A stretch of 64,000 bases of DNA from Bacteroidota bacterium (GTDB taxonomy: Bacteria > Bacteroidota > Ignavibacteria > OLB7): assembly GCA_018266795.1 (NCBI GenBank), contig JAFDZV010000009.1:100956-164955 (forward strand), in the 5' to 3' direction. This document shows, one piece after another, positions 18,231-26,170 of this stretch. Each line of letters begins with the position of its first letter. Position 1 is the stretch's first letter. Position numbers and translations under genes: made by a program. The notes under the pieces were generated by a model. It saw only the letters and a program-made list of their open reading frames with translations. It did no database searches and was not told where the DNA came from.

Positions 18231-18321
18231 GGTTCCTGGTTCTTCGGGCTTAGTTCTTCGTTCTTGGTGCTTCTGTGTCCCAAGCACCAAGCGCCAAGTT
18301 CCAAGCACCAGGCCCCGGGCA
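18231..18321. repeat. Heptad-phased inverted repeat (13 units of 7 bp)
   Basis: Thirteen consecutive 7-base units fill the 91 bases without a gap. The first six are variants of GGTTCTT (GGTTCCT, CGGGCTT, AGTTCTT, CGTTCTT, GGTGCTT). A CTGTGTC unit sits in the centre, and six variants of CCAAGCA follow. The two halves are near reverse complements in phase, so the element can fold into a long hairpin. It lies between the hisC-type gene and the 3' end of a pseudogene. Confidence 0.9.
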
Positions 18322-18327
18322 TCTCGT

Positions 18328-19342
18328 TCATTTGAACGCCACCTCCACGAGATGAATCCTCCCGCTCAGGAATCCCGTGGGCTGGTGATAGGTCACATAG
18401 ATCCGTTGCCCCCCGTCCGCGGCAAGGTGCGGCTGCTCCTTGCCGGCATAGTCGTTGGAGCCGGAGGGCGGATCGGCTCCGGTGAACATGGTGACCGGGT
18501 CGCTCCATGGCCCCTGCGGAGCAGGCGCCGTCCGCATCTGAATCGTGTTGGCGAAGAACCCGCTGTGTACTGCCGGCCAGGACTTCAACCACGGATTCCC
18601 GGAGATGGAGACATCGCCCGGAATGAAGCTGAAGATCACCTCCGCCTTGCGATCACAGCCGGCGCATACGGCGTTCCGTCGTTCTTCCCTCCGTACATGT
18701 ACACCGTATCCCCCGCCACCGTATCCCCCGCCACCGTGGCAAGCGCCAGCATCGGCTCCGACGTAGTGAACAGAAGCAAGGTTCGCGTACGGCGAACGTG
18801 GTATCGCGGCTCATGCGCGCGATACCGCAGCCGACAGACTCGTAGTTCAGCGTTCCGGCATGCACCGCCAGCCTCTCGTAAAACACCAAAGCGCCGCGTT
18901 CGCCGTCCGGTATGATGCTGCCGGTCCGGAAGTGCTTGGCGCTCATCCGGCTTCCCGGTGGAATCGCTGTAGCGCTGCCCATGCGGCGCGAACGCCGGGA
19001 AGGGCCGGGGAGCCCGGTCGGAATCGAACGGCCCTGTTGCCGCCAGTGAGTTCGAGAGATCGGCGTGAGCAGCGGTGTTGGAACGAGAGCCGGAGCCGTC
19101 GGTGGCGGAAGAGTTGTAGAACGTGTCGCCGAAGGCCCAGAGCGGGCACCCGTTCACGTTGCCGGAGAAGCCGCCGTCGCGCCCTGTCACTGAGGCGGCA
19201 TGGCAACGCTCCCGAGGTCGCGCACGCATGCGATCAGCGGCACCCGCGGGTTGGGATTCAGGATCTGCGAATCGTCTCCGCATGCAGAGACAGTCAGGGC
19301 CGGTACACGGACAGCCGGGAGCAGGAACAGCGATGCGAACAT
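18328..19342 (-). pseudogene. Frameshifted DUF4185-like secreted protein
   Basis: Protein-like sequence on the minus strand moves between frames at least four times. It begins with a lipoprotein-like signal at ATG 19342 (MFASLFLLPAV, then SACGDDSQ) and VRDLGSVA. It continues after a shift near 19195 as ASVTGRDGGFSGN and LWAFGDTFYNSS, the start pattern of DUF4185 proteins. It shifts again near 18975 (IPPGSRMSAKHF, LVFYERLAVHAG), near 18780 (LLLFTTSEPMLALATV, VYMYGGKND) and near 18645 (IFSFIPGDVSISGNPWL to GRIHLVEVAFK, stop at 18328). A 15-bp tandem duplication (18706-18735) lies near one break. DUF4185 proteins are secreted, probably carbohydrate-related. Either the gene is dead or this stretch has many base errors. 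Confidence 0.7.
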
Positions 19343-19608
19343 CGATGGACTCCTCGATATTTCGGTTGACGGCGCATCTTCGGCGGCACGAATCCGGGAG
19401 CCCGGAAGCGTGGATTCGAAGATCCGGCCATCGCCCGCAAAGCAAGGCCCTGCAAGGGCTGCACGGCGACGGCATATGCGAGATTTCGCTTTCGTACGCG
19501 GGGGAATTGCATTATCTTGCATGCGTTCTCGAAGCCGCGTCCGCTGGCCGAGAGATCCGATACGAAAGCCACCGATCCAGACATACAGCACAGTACAGGT
19601 ATATCGTC

Positions 19609-19884
19609 ATGAAACTCGAAACTGTTGATTCGAGCGCCATCCATGCGATCGGGTACAATGCCCGCACGAGGGTGCTCGAGATCATATTCGCCGGCGGCGG
19701 GATCTATCACTTTGCCGGGGTCCCTGCCACGATCTATCACAGCATGCAGAAGGCAATTTCGCTCGGGAAGTTTTTCCAGACACATATCAAGGGGCGGTAT
19801 CCGTTTCGCCGTCTGGATCCTCCGCGCCGCGGCTCGGCGCGGCAGATGACGATGCTGGACGAACCGAAGACGCGGCGGGCCTGA
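19609..19884 (+). CDS. KTSC-domain protein
   Basis: The protein has 91 residues from the ATG at 19609. Residues 1-65 match the KTSC domain: VDSSAIHAIGYNARTRVLEI, FAGGGIYHFAGVPATIYHS, SLGKFFQTHIKGRYPFRRL. The domain (named after a KTSC-like turn; here VDSS and ISLGKFF) occurs alone or on lysyl-tRNA synthetase-like and phage proteins, and its biochemical role is not known. The TGA stop abuts the left end of a MITE-like element. The ~265 bases upstream hold nothing that I recognise. Confidence 0.8.
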   Translation: MKLETVDSSAIHAIGYNARTRVLEIIFAGGGIYHFAGVPATIYHSMQKAISLGKFFQTHIKGRYPFRRLDPPRRGSARQMTMLDEPKTRRA

Positions 19885-20032
19885 CAGCCTGCTGAAATAC
19901 TCCACTGCAACAGACTCTTCCACTACAGTCAGGTGCAAGGCGGCCGAGCGGCCGCGAGTGAGGCTTCCCTTCGGATGTCGCAGTAAGCGGACGCGAAGGC
20001 CGACGAAGCAAATGGCGTTGTTCAACAGTCTG
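19885..20032. mobile_element. MITE-like palindromic element, 148 bp
   Basis: The ends are inverted repeats: CAGCCTGCTGAA at the left and, as reverse complement, CAGACTGTTGAA at the right. The interior (GGTGCAAGGCGGCCGAG, GCGAGTGAGGC, CGCAGTAAGCGGACGCG, GCCGACGAAGC) has the arrangement of a repeat that I know from many deltaproteobacterial and other genomes. No transposase is encoded, so it would be a non-autonomous element mobilised in trans. The left end starts directly after the stop codon of the KTSC gene. Confidence 0.7.
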
Positions 20033-20102
20033 CCGAGGAAGGATCGCCGCCGGAGCGGGGGGAACCATGGCATGCCCCGGGTGAAGCGGCGTAACAAGAT
20101 TT

Positions 20103-20145
20103 GGCGCCGGCCGGTCACACACGAACCGGCCGGCGCCTGTTTCGT
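20103..20145 (+). terminator. Strong intrinsic terminator
   Basis: A perfect 13-bp GC-rich stem (GGCGCCGGCCGGT and its complement, 20103-20115 and 20125-20137) encloses a 9-base loop and is followed by TGTTTCGTAGCTTTG. It would end plus-strand transcription coming through the KTSC gene and the MITE-like element, before ispH. Confidence 0.8.
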
Positions 20146-20204
20146 AGCTTTGTGATCGCACGATACCGCTCCGCATATCGAACGCTGCGCATGCAGATCT
20201 CGCC

Positions 20205-21437
20205 ATGGCACGATCCTTCGACATCCCGATCTACTTCCGCTCCCCGATCATCTCCGCAGTGAAGGCCGCCCGCAGGGACGCCGATCCGCGAAAGCGCGAT
20301 CTCTCCCCCACGATGCTGGACTTCGGTCCCGTTCGCTTCAGGATCGCACGCCACTTCGGCTTCTGCTTCGGCGTGGAGAACGCAATCGAGATCGCCTACC
20401 GCGCGGTGGAGCAGCACCCCGGGAAGCGGATCTTCCTCCTCTCCGAGATGATCCACAATCCTCATGTCAACAACGACCTGCTTGCGCGAGGCGTGCGCTT
20501 CATCATGACACCGGCGGCCGAGCAGCTTGTGCCGTGGGAGGAGTTGACAGGCGATGACATCGTGATCGTGCCGGCGTTCGGAACAACGCTGGCAATCCAG
20601 GAACAGCTTGCCGCGCGAGGCATCGATCCGTACCAGTGGGACACCACCTGCCCGTTCGTGGAGAAGGTCTGGAACCGCACCGGCACCCTCGGCGAGCGCG
20701 AGTGCACGGTTGTGATCCACGGCAAGCGCGCGCATGAGGAGACGCGCGCAACATTCTCCCACAGCAGCGCAAACTCCCCTACGGTGATCGTGCAGAACAT
20801 GGAAGAGACCGAGCGGCTCGCGGCCATCATTACCGGCGCCGAGCCGCTGCAGCGCTTCGAGGAATGGTTCGGCGGCCAGTGCTCCGAGGGGTTCCGGCCG
20901 GAGCGGGATCTGGTACGGATCGGCGTGGTGAACCAGACGACGATGCTCGCGTTCGAAACGCAGGCGATTGCGGACCGCCTTCGCGAGGCGATGGTTCAGC
21001 GTTACGGCGCCAACGCGATCGCCGATCACTTCGCGGACACACGCGATACGCTCTGCTATGCCACGAACGAGAACCAGAGTGCGACGCGCGTGCTGATCGA
21101 GTCCGGCGGCGACCTGGCGGTGATCGTGGGCGGCTACAACTCCTCCAACACCTCGCACCTCGTGGAACTGTGTCAGGAGCGGATGCCAACCTACTTCGTG
21201 AAGGATGCGTCGGAGATCGTCTCGCGCAACGAGGTGCACCATTTCGATCTCCACACACATTCCGTGCGCATCTCCTCAGGATGGCTGCCCGAGCCGGAAC
21301 GCCCACTGGAGATCGTTCTCACGAGCGGCGCCTCGTGCCCCGATGCGCTGGTGGACGAGGTGATCGAGAAGATCGTCGGCTTCTTCCCCGGTGCACGGGA
21401 TGTTCAGGCTGCGTTGGGAGAAGTGGTTGGTGGTTAG
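20205..21437 (+). CDS. ispH: 4-hydroxy-3-methylbut-2-enyl diphosphate reductase
   Basis: This iron-sulfur enzyme makes IPP and DMAPP in the last step of the MEP isoprenoid pathway. The protein has 410 residues, the length of the long cyanobacterial/plant-type IspH (the E. coli form is about 316). The three cluster cysteines are visible: Cys54 in FGFCFGVENA, Cys149 in WDTTCPFVEK and Cys284 in DTLCYATNENQ. The catalytic-loop segment TNEN and the VGGYNSSNTSHL diphosphate-binding region are also present. The last codons (EVVGG) overlap the start of a heptad repeat. The gene converges with coaX, with 58 bases between the stops. Confidence 0.96.
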   Translation: MARSFDIPIYFRSPIISAVKAARRDADPRKRDLSPTMLDFGPVRFRIARHFGFCFGVENAIEIAYRAVEQHPGKRIFLLSEMIHNPHVNNDLLARGVRFIMTPAAEQLVPWEELTGDDIVIVPAFGTTLAIQEQLAARGIDPYQWDTTCPFVEKVWNRTGTLGERECTVVIHGKRAHEETRATFSHSSANSPTVIVQNMEETERLAAIITGAEPLQRFEEWFGGQCSEGFRPERDLVRIGVVNQTTMLAFETQAIADRLREAMVQRYGANAIADHFADTRDTLCYATNENQSATRVLIESGGDLAVIVGGYNSSNTSHLVELCQERMPTYFVKDASEIVSRNEVHHFDLHTHSVRISSGWLPEPERPLEIVLTSGASCPDALVDEVIEKIVGFFPGARDVQAALGEVVGG

Positions 21438-21510
21438 TGCCTGGAACTTAGGACGGCACAGCTTGTGCCAAGACCTAAGCCCCAAGAACCAAGAACTACC
21501 TGCCAACCAC
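21423..21510. repeat. Heptad-phased inverted repeat between ispH and coaX
   Basis: Twelve 7-base units plus a partial one run from inside the last codons of ispH to inside the last codons of coaX: GTGGTTG, GTGGTTA, GTGCCTG and GAACTTA on the left; GCCCCAA, GAACCAA, GAACTAC and CTGCCAA on the right. The arms pair imperfectly, with GTGGTTGG and CCAACCAC at the outer ends and GGCACA/TGTGCC at the tip. It lies at a convergent junction, where a bidirectional terminator would be expected. Confidence 0.85.
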
Positions 21511-22245
21511 ATTCAACGCTCCCTTGAACAGCAGCAGATCGTCCACCTCGGGAATTGCGGCTCCCATCCAGAGGCGGGCAAGGAGCGGTGCGTCACCACC
21601 GGTGAGAACGATGCGCGGCGGTTCGCCGTTGAATGCCGTGAACGCCAGCGCGTGGGCGATGCCGTGTGCTGCAACCGCCGCGCCGAAGACGACGCCGTTC
21701 GCAACCGAAGTACGGCTGTTGCGGGCCGGGAAGAAGATGCGATCCTCCGGTGTCACCAGCGGGAGCACCGGAACGCGATCGTGAAGCCCCTGCGCGGCCG
21801 TACGGAAGCCGGGAGCGATGGCACCCCACATCGGGATTCCGCCGTTGACGGCATCGACGGTGATTGCCGTGCCGCAGGAGATTGCGATGCCGTCCCCTCC
21901 CAGCCCCAGCAGGTTCAGCACGCGATCGAGGCCCAGCGTTTCAGGTGTATCGTAGCTCGTGCCCACGAAGCCGGCGATCTCCGCCCTCTCGATGACGCGA
22001 AGCACCTCACCTCCACGCAGCGCCGGCAGGTTCGCGAGTTCCGGCAGCAGCAACGCGCTCTGTTCAAGCCCAACAGGGACACACACCACACGCATGCCCG
22101 GCACCGGCTTCAGACCGGCGAGCCGCTTCAGGAACTCCTCCGGCGAATCGTAGCGGACAACGTCCGTCGCTCCATCGGCCTGCACGTTCGCGAGCTTGAT
22201 GGTGCTGTTGCCGATCTCCACGAGAAACGTCTGGCTGGCTAGCAT
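21496..22245 (-). CDS. coaX: Type III pantothenate kinase
   Basis: The enzyme phosphorylates pantothenate in the first step of CoA synthesis. The protein has 249 residues from ATG 22245, typical for CoaX; an in-frame extension to 22311 adds no family sequence. Motifs of the ASKHA fold are present: FLVEIGNSTIKLA at the N-terminus, ETLGLDRVLNLLG, ISCGTAITVDAV, MWGAIAPGFRTAAQGL and IVLTGGDAPLLA. The first motif normally has Asp at the metal-binding position (DxGN); here it is Glu. The gene is downstream of DUF948 and YtxH genes on the minus strand. Its last codons (ALNVVGR) lie in a heptad repeat. Confidence 0.92.
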   Translation of the reverse strand: MLASQTFLVEIGNSTIKLANVQADGATDVVRYDSPEEFLKRLAGLKPVPGMRVVCVPVGLEQSALLLPELANLPALRGGEVLRVIERAEIAGFVGTSYDTPETLGLDRVLNLLGLGGDGIAISCGTAITVDAVNGGIPMWGAIAPGFRTAAQGLHDRVPVLPLVTPEDRIFFPARNSRTSVANGVVFGAAVAAHGIAHALAFTAFNGEPPRIVLTGGDAPLLARLWMGAAIPEVDDLLLFKGALNVVGR

Positions 22246-22419
22246 CTGGCGGTTTGTTGTTGGTAGCGGGGGCATGCCGTTGCGGGCATGGGCCGGTGAG
22301 AGAGGAAGCAATGACGTTCCGGAACGAATGTTCCGGAACGATCGAACGTCCGCGGCCCGGCACCGCGCACATGCCGGCGGCCGCGCCCTACCCGAGGTAC
22401 ACGGATCTGCCGGAGACGG

Positions 22420-22911
22420 TTATTCGCGATCGAGTTCCGGCGGGGCCTCGCGCCGCGAGCCGCGCAGACCAAGCCGCATGCGGAACCCTTCCAGCCATGC
22501 GCCGAGCGCGGAGATGATGCCGGCCGCCTCGGTGATCGGGCGCTGCACGGATGTCTGCACGTTGTCGATGAAGCCGAGCGCGTTCACGACGATGTTCCGC
22601 GCACCGTGCACCACATCGGTTGCATCCTGGGTGACATCCCTCACGTTGTGCACAATCCCCTCCACCTCCTCCAACTGCGCGTTCACACGCTGCACGGTTC
22701 CCTCCATCTGTCCCACGATCTTCTCCAGGTTCCCGATGGTCCCCTGAAGATTTCCGCGCAGCCCGGCGAGCTCCGCCACCAGCGACTCGATCGATCCGGT
22801 AACGCTGGCCACCAGGCCCTTCGCCCCGTTGAAAAAGATGATGAGGTAGATGAACAGCCCTGCAAGCGCCAGGAGCGCGGCTGACGCTGCGATATAGAGA
22901 ACTACTTCCAT
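22420..22911 (-). CDS. DUF948-family membrane-anchored protein
   Basis: The protein has 163 residues. One N-terminal membrane helix (LYIAASAALLALAGLFIYLIIFF) is followed by a long helical, coiled-coil region (SLVAELAGLRGNLQGTIGNLEKIVGQMEGTVQRVN), as in DUF948 proteins. These are often next to YtxH genes, as here (YtxH is the upstream gene, gap of about 220 bases). The pair is thought to be related to the cell envelope and general stress, but no reaction is known. Confidence 0.8.
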   Translation of the reverse strand: MEVVLYIAASAALLALAGLFIYLIIFFNGAKGLVASVTGSIESLVAELAGLRGNLQGTIGNLEKIVGQMEGTVQRVNAQLEEVEGIVHNVRDVTQDATDVVHGARNIVVNALGFIDNVQTSVQRPITEAAGIISALGAWLEGFRMRLGLRGSRREAPPELDRE

Positions 22912-23131
22912 GGTGCAATGTTCAATGGGCGTGACAATGCCCGGAAAGGATGGAGTGCATCGGGCCCGGATGCCTCGGGGAACGAACGCCTGCCCGTAAA
23001 CGGAACGCCCGCCATCCGTCGCAATGCGGAGTGACGGGCGACGCGGCTACCGACCGCCGCAACGGAAGCGCCCGCGCGCCGTGGCCCGGGCAGGAAGCAG
23101 CGCACGATGGGCTGCCGTTGCCGTGCAGCAA

Positions 23132-23584
23132 TCAGGAGTGCGACGGAGGAGGCGTGGAGCGCAGCTCATCGCGGAAGGCTTCGGTTCCGGCGCGAGCGGC
23201 ATCGGCCAGCTTCCCGGCCTGCCCCTTCATGTCGCCGGCGATCTTCGCGCTCGTGGAGGCCACCTTCGCCCGTGCCTCGTTCACGATCTTCTCCGCGTCC
23301 GACAGAAGCGATGATGCCTTGGAACGCGCATCGTCCACAATGCTCTCGGCGCGGGTGCGGCCTTCGTTGATGATCTCGCGCGAACGCTCGTTCGCGGTGT
23401 TCAGGATATCACCGGCCTTGTCGATGTACTTGTTCGTTGCCTCGGAGAGCTCGCTGCGCAACTCACGCCCGCTCTTGGGCGCGAAGAGCAAGGCAAGCGC
23501 GGCACCGATCGCCCCGCCCGTGAAAATCCCTATAAGCAAGCCCTTGCTGAACCCGCTGGATTCACCCGATTCATACTGTCCCAT
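23132..23584 (-). CDS. YtxH-domain protein with a long helical tail
   Basis: The protein has 150 residues from ATG 23584, preceded by GGAGG at 6 bases. Residues ~10-45 are the YtxH motif: a Gly-rich membrane helix (GLLIGIFTGGAIGAALALLF) followed by APKSGRELR. The rest is an amphipathic helix rich in Ala, Glu, Arg and Ser (ANERSREIINEGRTRAES), similar to apolipoprotein- or LEA-like stress proteins. A good promoter lies about 55 bases upstream, so this gene heads a probable ytxH - DUF948 - coaX unit. It is probably a membrane-associated envelope-stress protein (inference from family). Confidence 0.85.
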   Translation of the reverse strand: MGQYESGESSGFSKGLLIGIFTGGAIGAALALLFAPKSGRELRSELSEATNKYIDKAGDILNTANERSREIINEGRTRAESIVDDARSKASSLLSDAEKIVNEARAKVASTSAKIAGDMKGQAGKLADAARAGTEAFRDELRSTPPPSHS

Positions 23585-23638
23585 GATGTCCTCCGTTGGA
23601 ATAAGCCGACACGTCGGCGCACCGCGAGCGCCGGTTAA

Positions 23639-23667
23639 AGTATAGGGATTGCGCACTCCCGTGCCAA
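23639..23667 (-). promoter_or_regulatory. Sigma70-type promoter of the ytxH gene
   Basis: On the minus strand TTGGCA and TATACT are separated by exactly 17 bases; each matches five of six consensus bases. It is the best-matching promoter seen in the window, located 55 bases upstream of the YtxH start. Confidence 0.75.
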
Positions 23668-23888
23668 ATGAAAAATCGTCTGTGTTGCATGCGTGCGCGT
23701 AATAACATCTCGTACGACGTACAGGCGCCAAGTTTCATGCTGCACTTCGGCATACGCTGTCCGGTTGGTCGGGCGCCCGTACGCACAACGTAACAAACGC
23801 TCGTATGGCGAGTGTGTGGTACATCGTCAATCCCGGCAGCCGACGGCGCGGCTGCCGTTGTCGCAATGATGCATCAACGGAATCTGCA

Positions 23889-24977
23889 ATGAGCAATCTT
23901 CTATTTGCCGGACCGATGGGACGGTCGGAACCTGCTTCACGCCCCGGGGCGGCTCCCCGCAAAGCACTCGCAGCGTATCCCGTGCGCCGATTCATATGGA
24001 GCGCCGGCACCACATCGGCGCGGGGCATCGCGCTCTTCCTGGGGGCATTCACGATGACCAACATCCTGGGATCGCTCGTCATCCCGACGTTCGATGCAAA
24101 CATCTGGTGGATCGACATCACCACGCTGACACCGTACGCCGAGACGCCGCTGCTTGCAGGGATCGGCATTGCATTGATCGCATTCGCTCTCCGTCCGTTG
24201 ATGAAACCGTGGCGGAGGAATGCCACGCTTGCGGCGATCGGAGTGGCAATCGCGGCCGCCGCAATCAATACCGTTGGATACTATCGCCTCGCCGCCTCGG
24301 ATCAGTTCGCACCCGGCTTCATCCTCCCCTTCTCGCTGCTCGTGGTGCTGGCGCTTGCGGGCATCGCCGCCGTTGTCCTCCACCCATCCGAACATGCGGC
24401 CAACACCTCGCCGTGGCGCCTGGCGTTCGCGGTACTGGCATGCGTGATCCTCTTCCCCCTCCTTCAAATGCTCTGCTTCGGCACGAGCGACTACAGCCGC
24501 CCGGCCGATGCGATCGTGGTGCTGGGCGCAAAGGCGTACGCGAACGGAGCCCCGTCGGTCCCGCTGGCCGATCGCGTCCGCACGGCATGCGATCTCTACA
24601 GACGGCACCTCGCTCCGGTTCTCATCTTCTCCGGTGGTGATGGGGATGGAAACATTCACGAGACCGAGTCCATGCGCAACATGGCGATTCGGCTGGGCGT
24701 TCCCGAAAGCGCAATACTTCTGGACCGCAACGGTGTGAACACCCAGGCAACGGTGGAGAACACGGTTCCGATGTTCCGCTCCCTCGGCGCACGGCGCGTG
24801 ATGGTTGTCAGCCACGCATATCACCTCCCGCGCGTGAAGATGGCATACCAGCGCGCCGGATGGAATGTCTACACCGTCCCGGCTCGCGAGAGCTATACAC
24901 TGACCGCGATTCCATTCTACGTTGCACGCGAGGTGGCCGGCATCTGGGCCTACTACGCCGAGGCACTGTGGAGGTAG
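23889..24977 (+). CDS. YdcF/SanA-like (DUF218) protein with N-terminal membrane domain
   Basis: The protein has 362 residues from ATG 23889; an upstream ATG at 23805 is possible but adds an Arg-rich stretch. Five or so membrane segments cover residues ~35-200. The C-terminal ~170 residues are a DUF218 domain: ADAIVVLGAKAYANGAPSVP, ADRVRTACDLYRR, LIFSGGDGDG, ESMRNMAIRLGVP, ILLDRNGVNTQATVEN and VVSHAYHLPRVKMAYQRAG. DUF218 proteins (SanA, ElyC, YdcF) are linked to envelope integrity and peptidoglycan precursor metabolism; the reaction is unclear. The TAG stop is the first unit of a heptad repeat. Confidence 0.85.
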   Translation: MSNLLFAGPMGRSEPASRPGAAPRKALAAYPVRRFIWSAGTTSARGIALFLGAFTMTNILGSLVIPTFDANIWWIDITTLTPYAETPLLAGIGIALIAFALRPLMKPWRRNATLAAIGVAIAAAAINTVGYYRLAASDQFAPGFILPFSLLVVLALAGIAAVVLHPSEHAANTSPWRLAFAVLACVILFPLLQMLCFGTSDYSRPADAIVVLGAKAYANGAPSVPLADRVRTACDLYRRHLAPVLIFSGGDGDGNIHETESMRNMAIRLGVPESAILLDRNGVNTQATVENTVPMFRSLGARRVMVVSHAYHLPRVKMAYQRAGWNVYTVPARESYTLTAIPFYVAREVAGIWAYYAEALWR

Positions 24978-25112
24978 TCAGTGGTCAGTGGTCAGTAGTC
25001 AGTGGTCAGTGGTCAGTGGTCAGTGGTCAGTGGTCAGTGGTCAGTGGAAAATGCATCAGCGACTGACGACGAACTACTGACAACTGACTACTACGCAAGG
25101 AACCACTAACTT
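24975..25112. repeat. Heptad repeat: ten tandem GTCAGTG-type units plus a complementary arm
   Basis: From 24975 to 25044 there are exactly ten 7-base units, eight TGGTCAG and two TAGTCAG (first and fourth). After a ~15-base loop, units of the opposite sense follow (ACTACTG, ACAACTG and similar) to about 25112, so the whole can fold back. The first unit contains the stop codon of the YdcF-like gene; the second arm ends ~55 bases before prmA. Confidence 0.92.
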
Positions 25113-25166
25113 GCAGCGCCGCGCCAGGTGCCGGCGCATCTCCTTCGTTATGCTTTTTTCAGACCG

Positions 25167-26018
25167 ATGAAACAGTACGACGCTCTCACCTGCCACGCCG
25201 ATCGCGCCACGCTGGACCTCATTATCGCCGTGAGCGGGCTGCTCCAGATCACGGGCATTGTCGACAACGACGCCAGCGTGACGCTCTACTTCGACGATGG
25301 GAAGCTGACCGAGGAGACCATGATCACGATACGCTCGTGGATTCCGGAGGGTGTTCATGCGGAGTTCGAACGCGGGCGCGTGGAGGAGCAGAACTGGAAC
25401 GCGGAGTTCGAGGCATCGCTGGAGCCGGTTCGGCTTACCGACACTCTGGTGATTACGCAAAGCTGGAATCCGGTGGAGCCTGCCTCGCCGGACGATCTGG
25501 TGGTGACGATCGATCCGAAGATGTCCTTCGGCACCGGCCATCACGAGTCCACGCGCCTGATAGCGAGGTTGATGACGCGCGTTCCGTTCGCCGCACGCAG
25601 CGTGCTCGATGTAGGCACCGGCACCGGAGTGCTGGCAATCATCGCGGCCCGCAGGGGCGCCGAGCGTGTGGTTGCCGTGGATAACAACGAATGGGCGGTT
25701 CAGAACACCCGCGAGAACATAGCGCTCAACGGCGTTCCCGAAATCGTTGTGGTACATGGCGAGCTGGCCGAGGTGGACGAGGGAGACTTCGATGTGGTGC
25801 TGGCAAACATTCACCGCAATGTCATCATCGAGCTGCTTCCGTTGATGCGAAGCCGGATGACCGATCGGAGCAACGCCGTGCTGCTCACTTCCGGCGTTCT
25901 GATCGAGGATTACGACAGCCTGGTGAACGCCGCCGCAGAGCATGGCCTTGTGCCGTTGGACGAGGAACGCGAGAACGAATGGATCGCGACAACGTTCGGC
26001 GAGGCCGTGGGTGAGTAG
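25167..26018 (+). CDS. prmA: Ribosomal protein L11 methyltransferase
   Basis: This SAM-dependent enzyme methylates ribosomal protein L11. The protein has 283 residues from ATG 25167 (MKQYDAL); the longer frame to 25128 adds a non-conserved stretch. Family signatures are visible: VEEQNWNAEFEASLEPVRL, the PrmA-specific DPKMSFGTGHHEST, SAM motif I VLDVGTGTGVLAI, and LANIHRNVIIEL in place of the usual NPPY/NILA motif. The N-terminal ~60 residues form the L11-recognition domain. It lies 152 bases upstream of the exopolyphosphatase gene. Confidence 0.93.
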   Translation: MKQYDALTCHADRATLDLIIAVSGLLQITGIVDNDASVTLYFDDGKLTEETMITIRSWIPEGVHAEFERGRVEEQNWNAEFEASLEPVRLTDTLVITQSWNPVEPASPDDLVVTIDPKMSFGTGHHESTRLIARLMTRVPFAARSVLDVGTGTGVLAIIAARRGAERVVAVDNNEWAVQNTRENIALNGVPEIVVVHGELAEVDEGDFDVVLANIHRNVIIELLPLMRSRMTDRSNAVLLTSGVLIEDYDSLVNAAAEHGLVPLDEERENEWIATTFGEAVGE

Positions 26019-26170
26019 TTCGGAACGGAACGACGGTCCTCGGCTCCTCCCTGCCACCAACCAGGAACCAAAGCCCGGCTGCGATGTCATGGCATCGTGC
26101 CGCGGACACCAGGCACCTTGCCGTGCCGTGCATGTGTGACAATGAACGGACGGCATATCCCGAGCACCCC

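Noticed and set aside
24975..25112. Heptad arrays as a CRISPR array
   Set aside because: The period is 7 bases with no spacers of constant length, and no cas gene is present.
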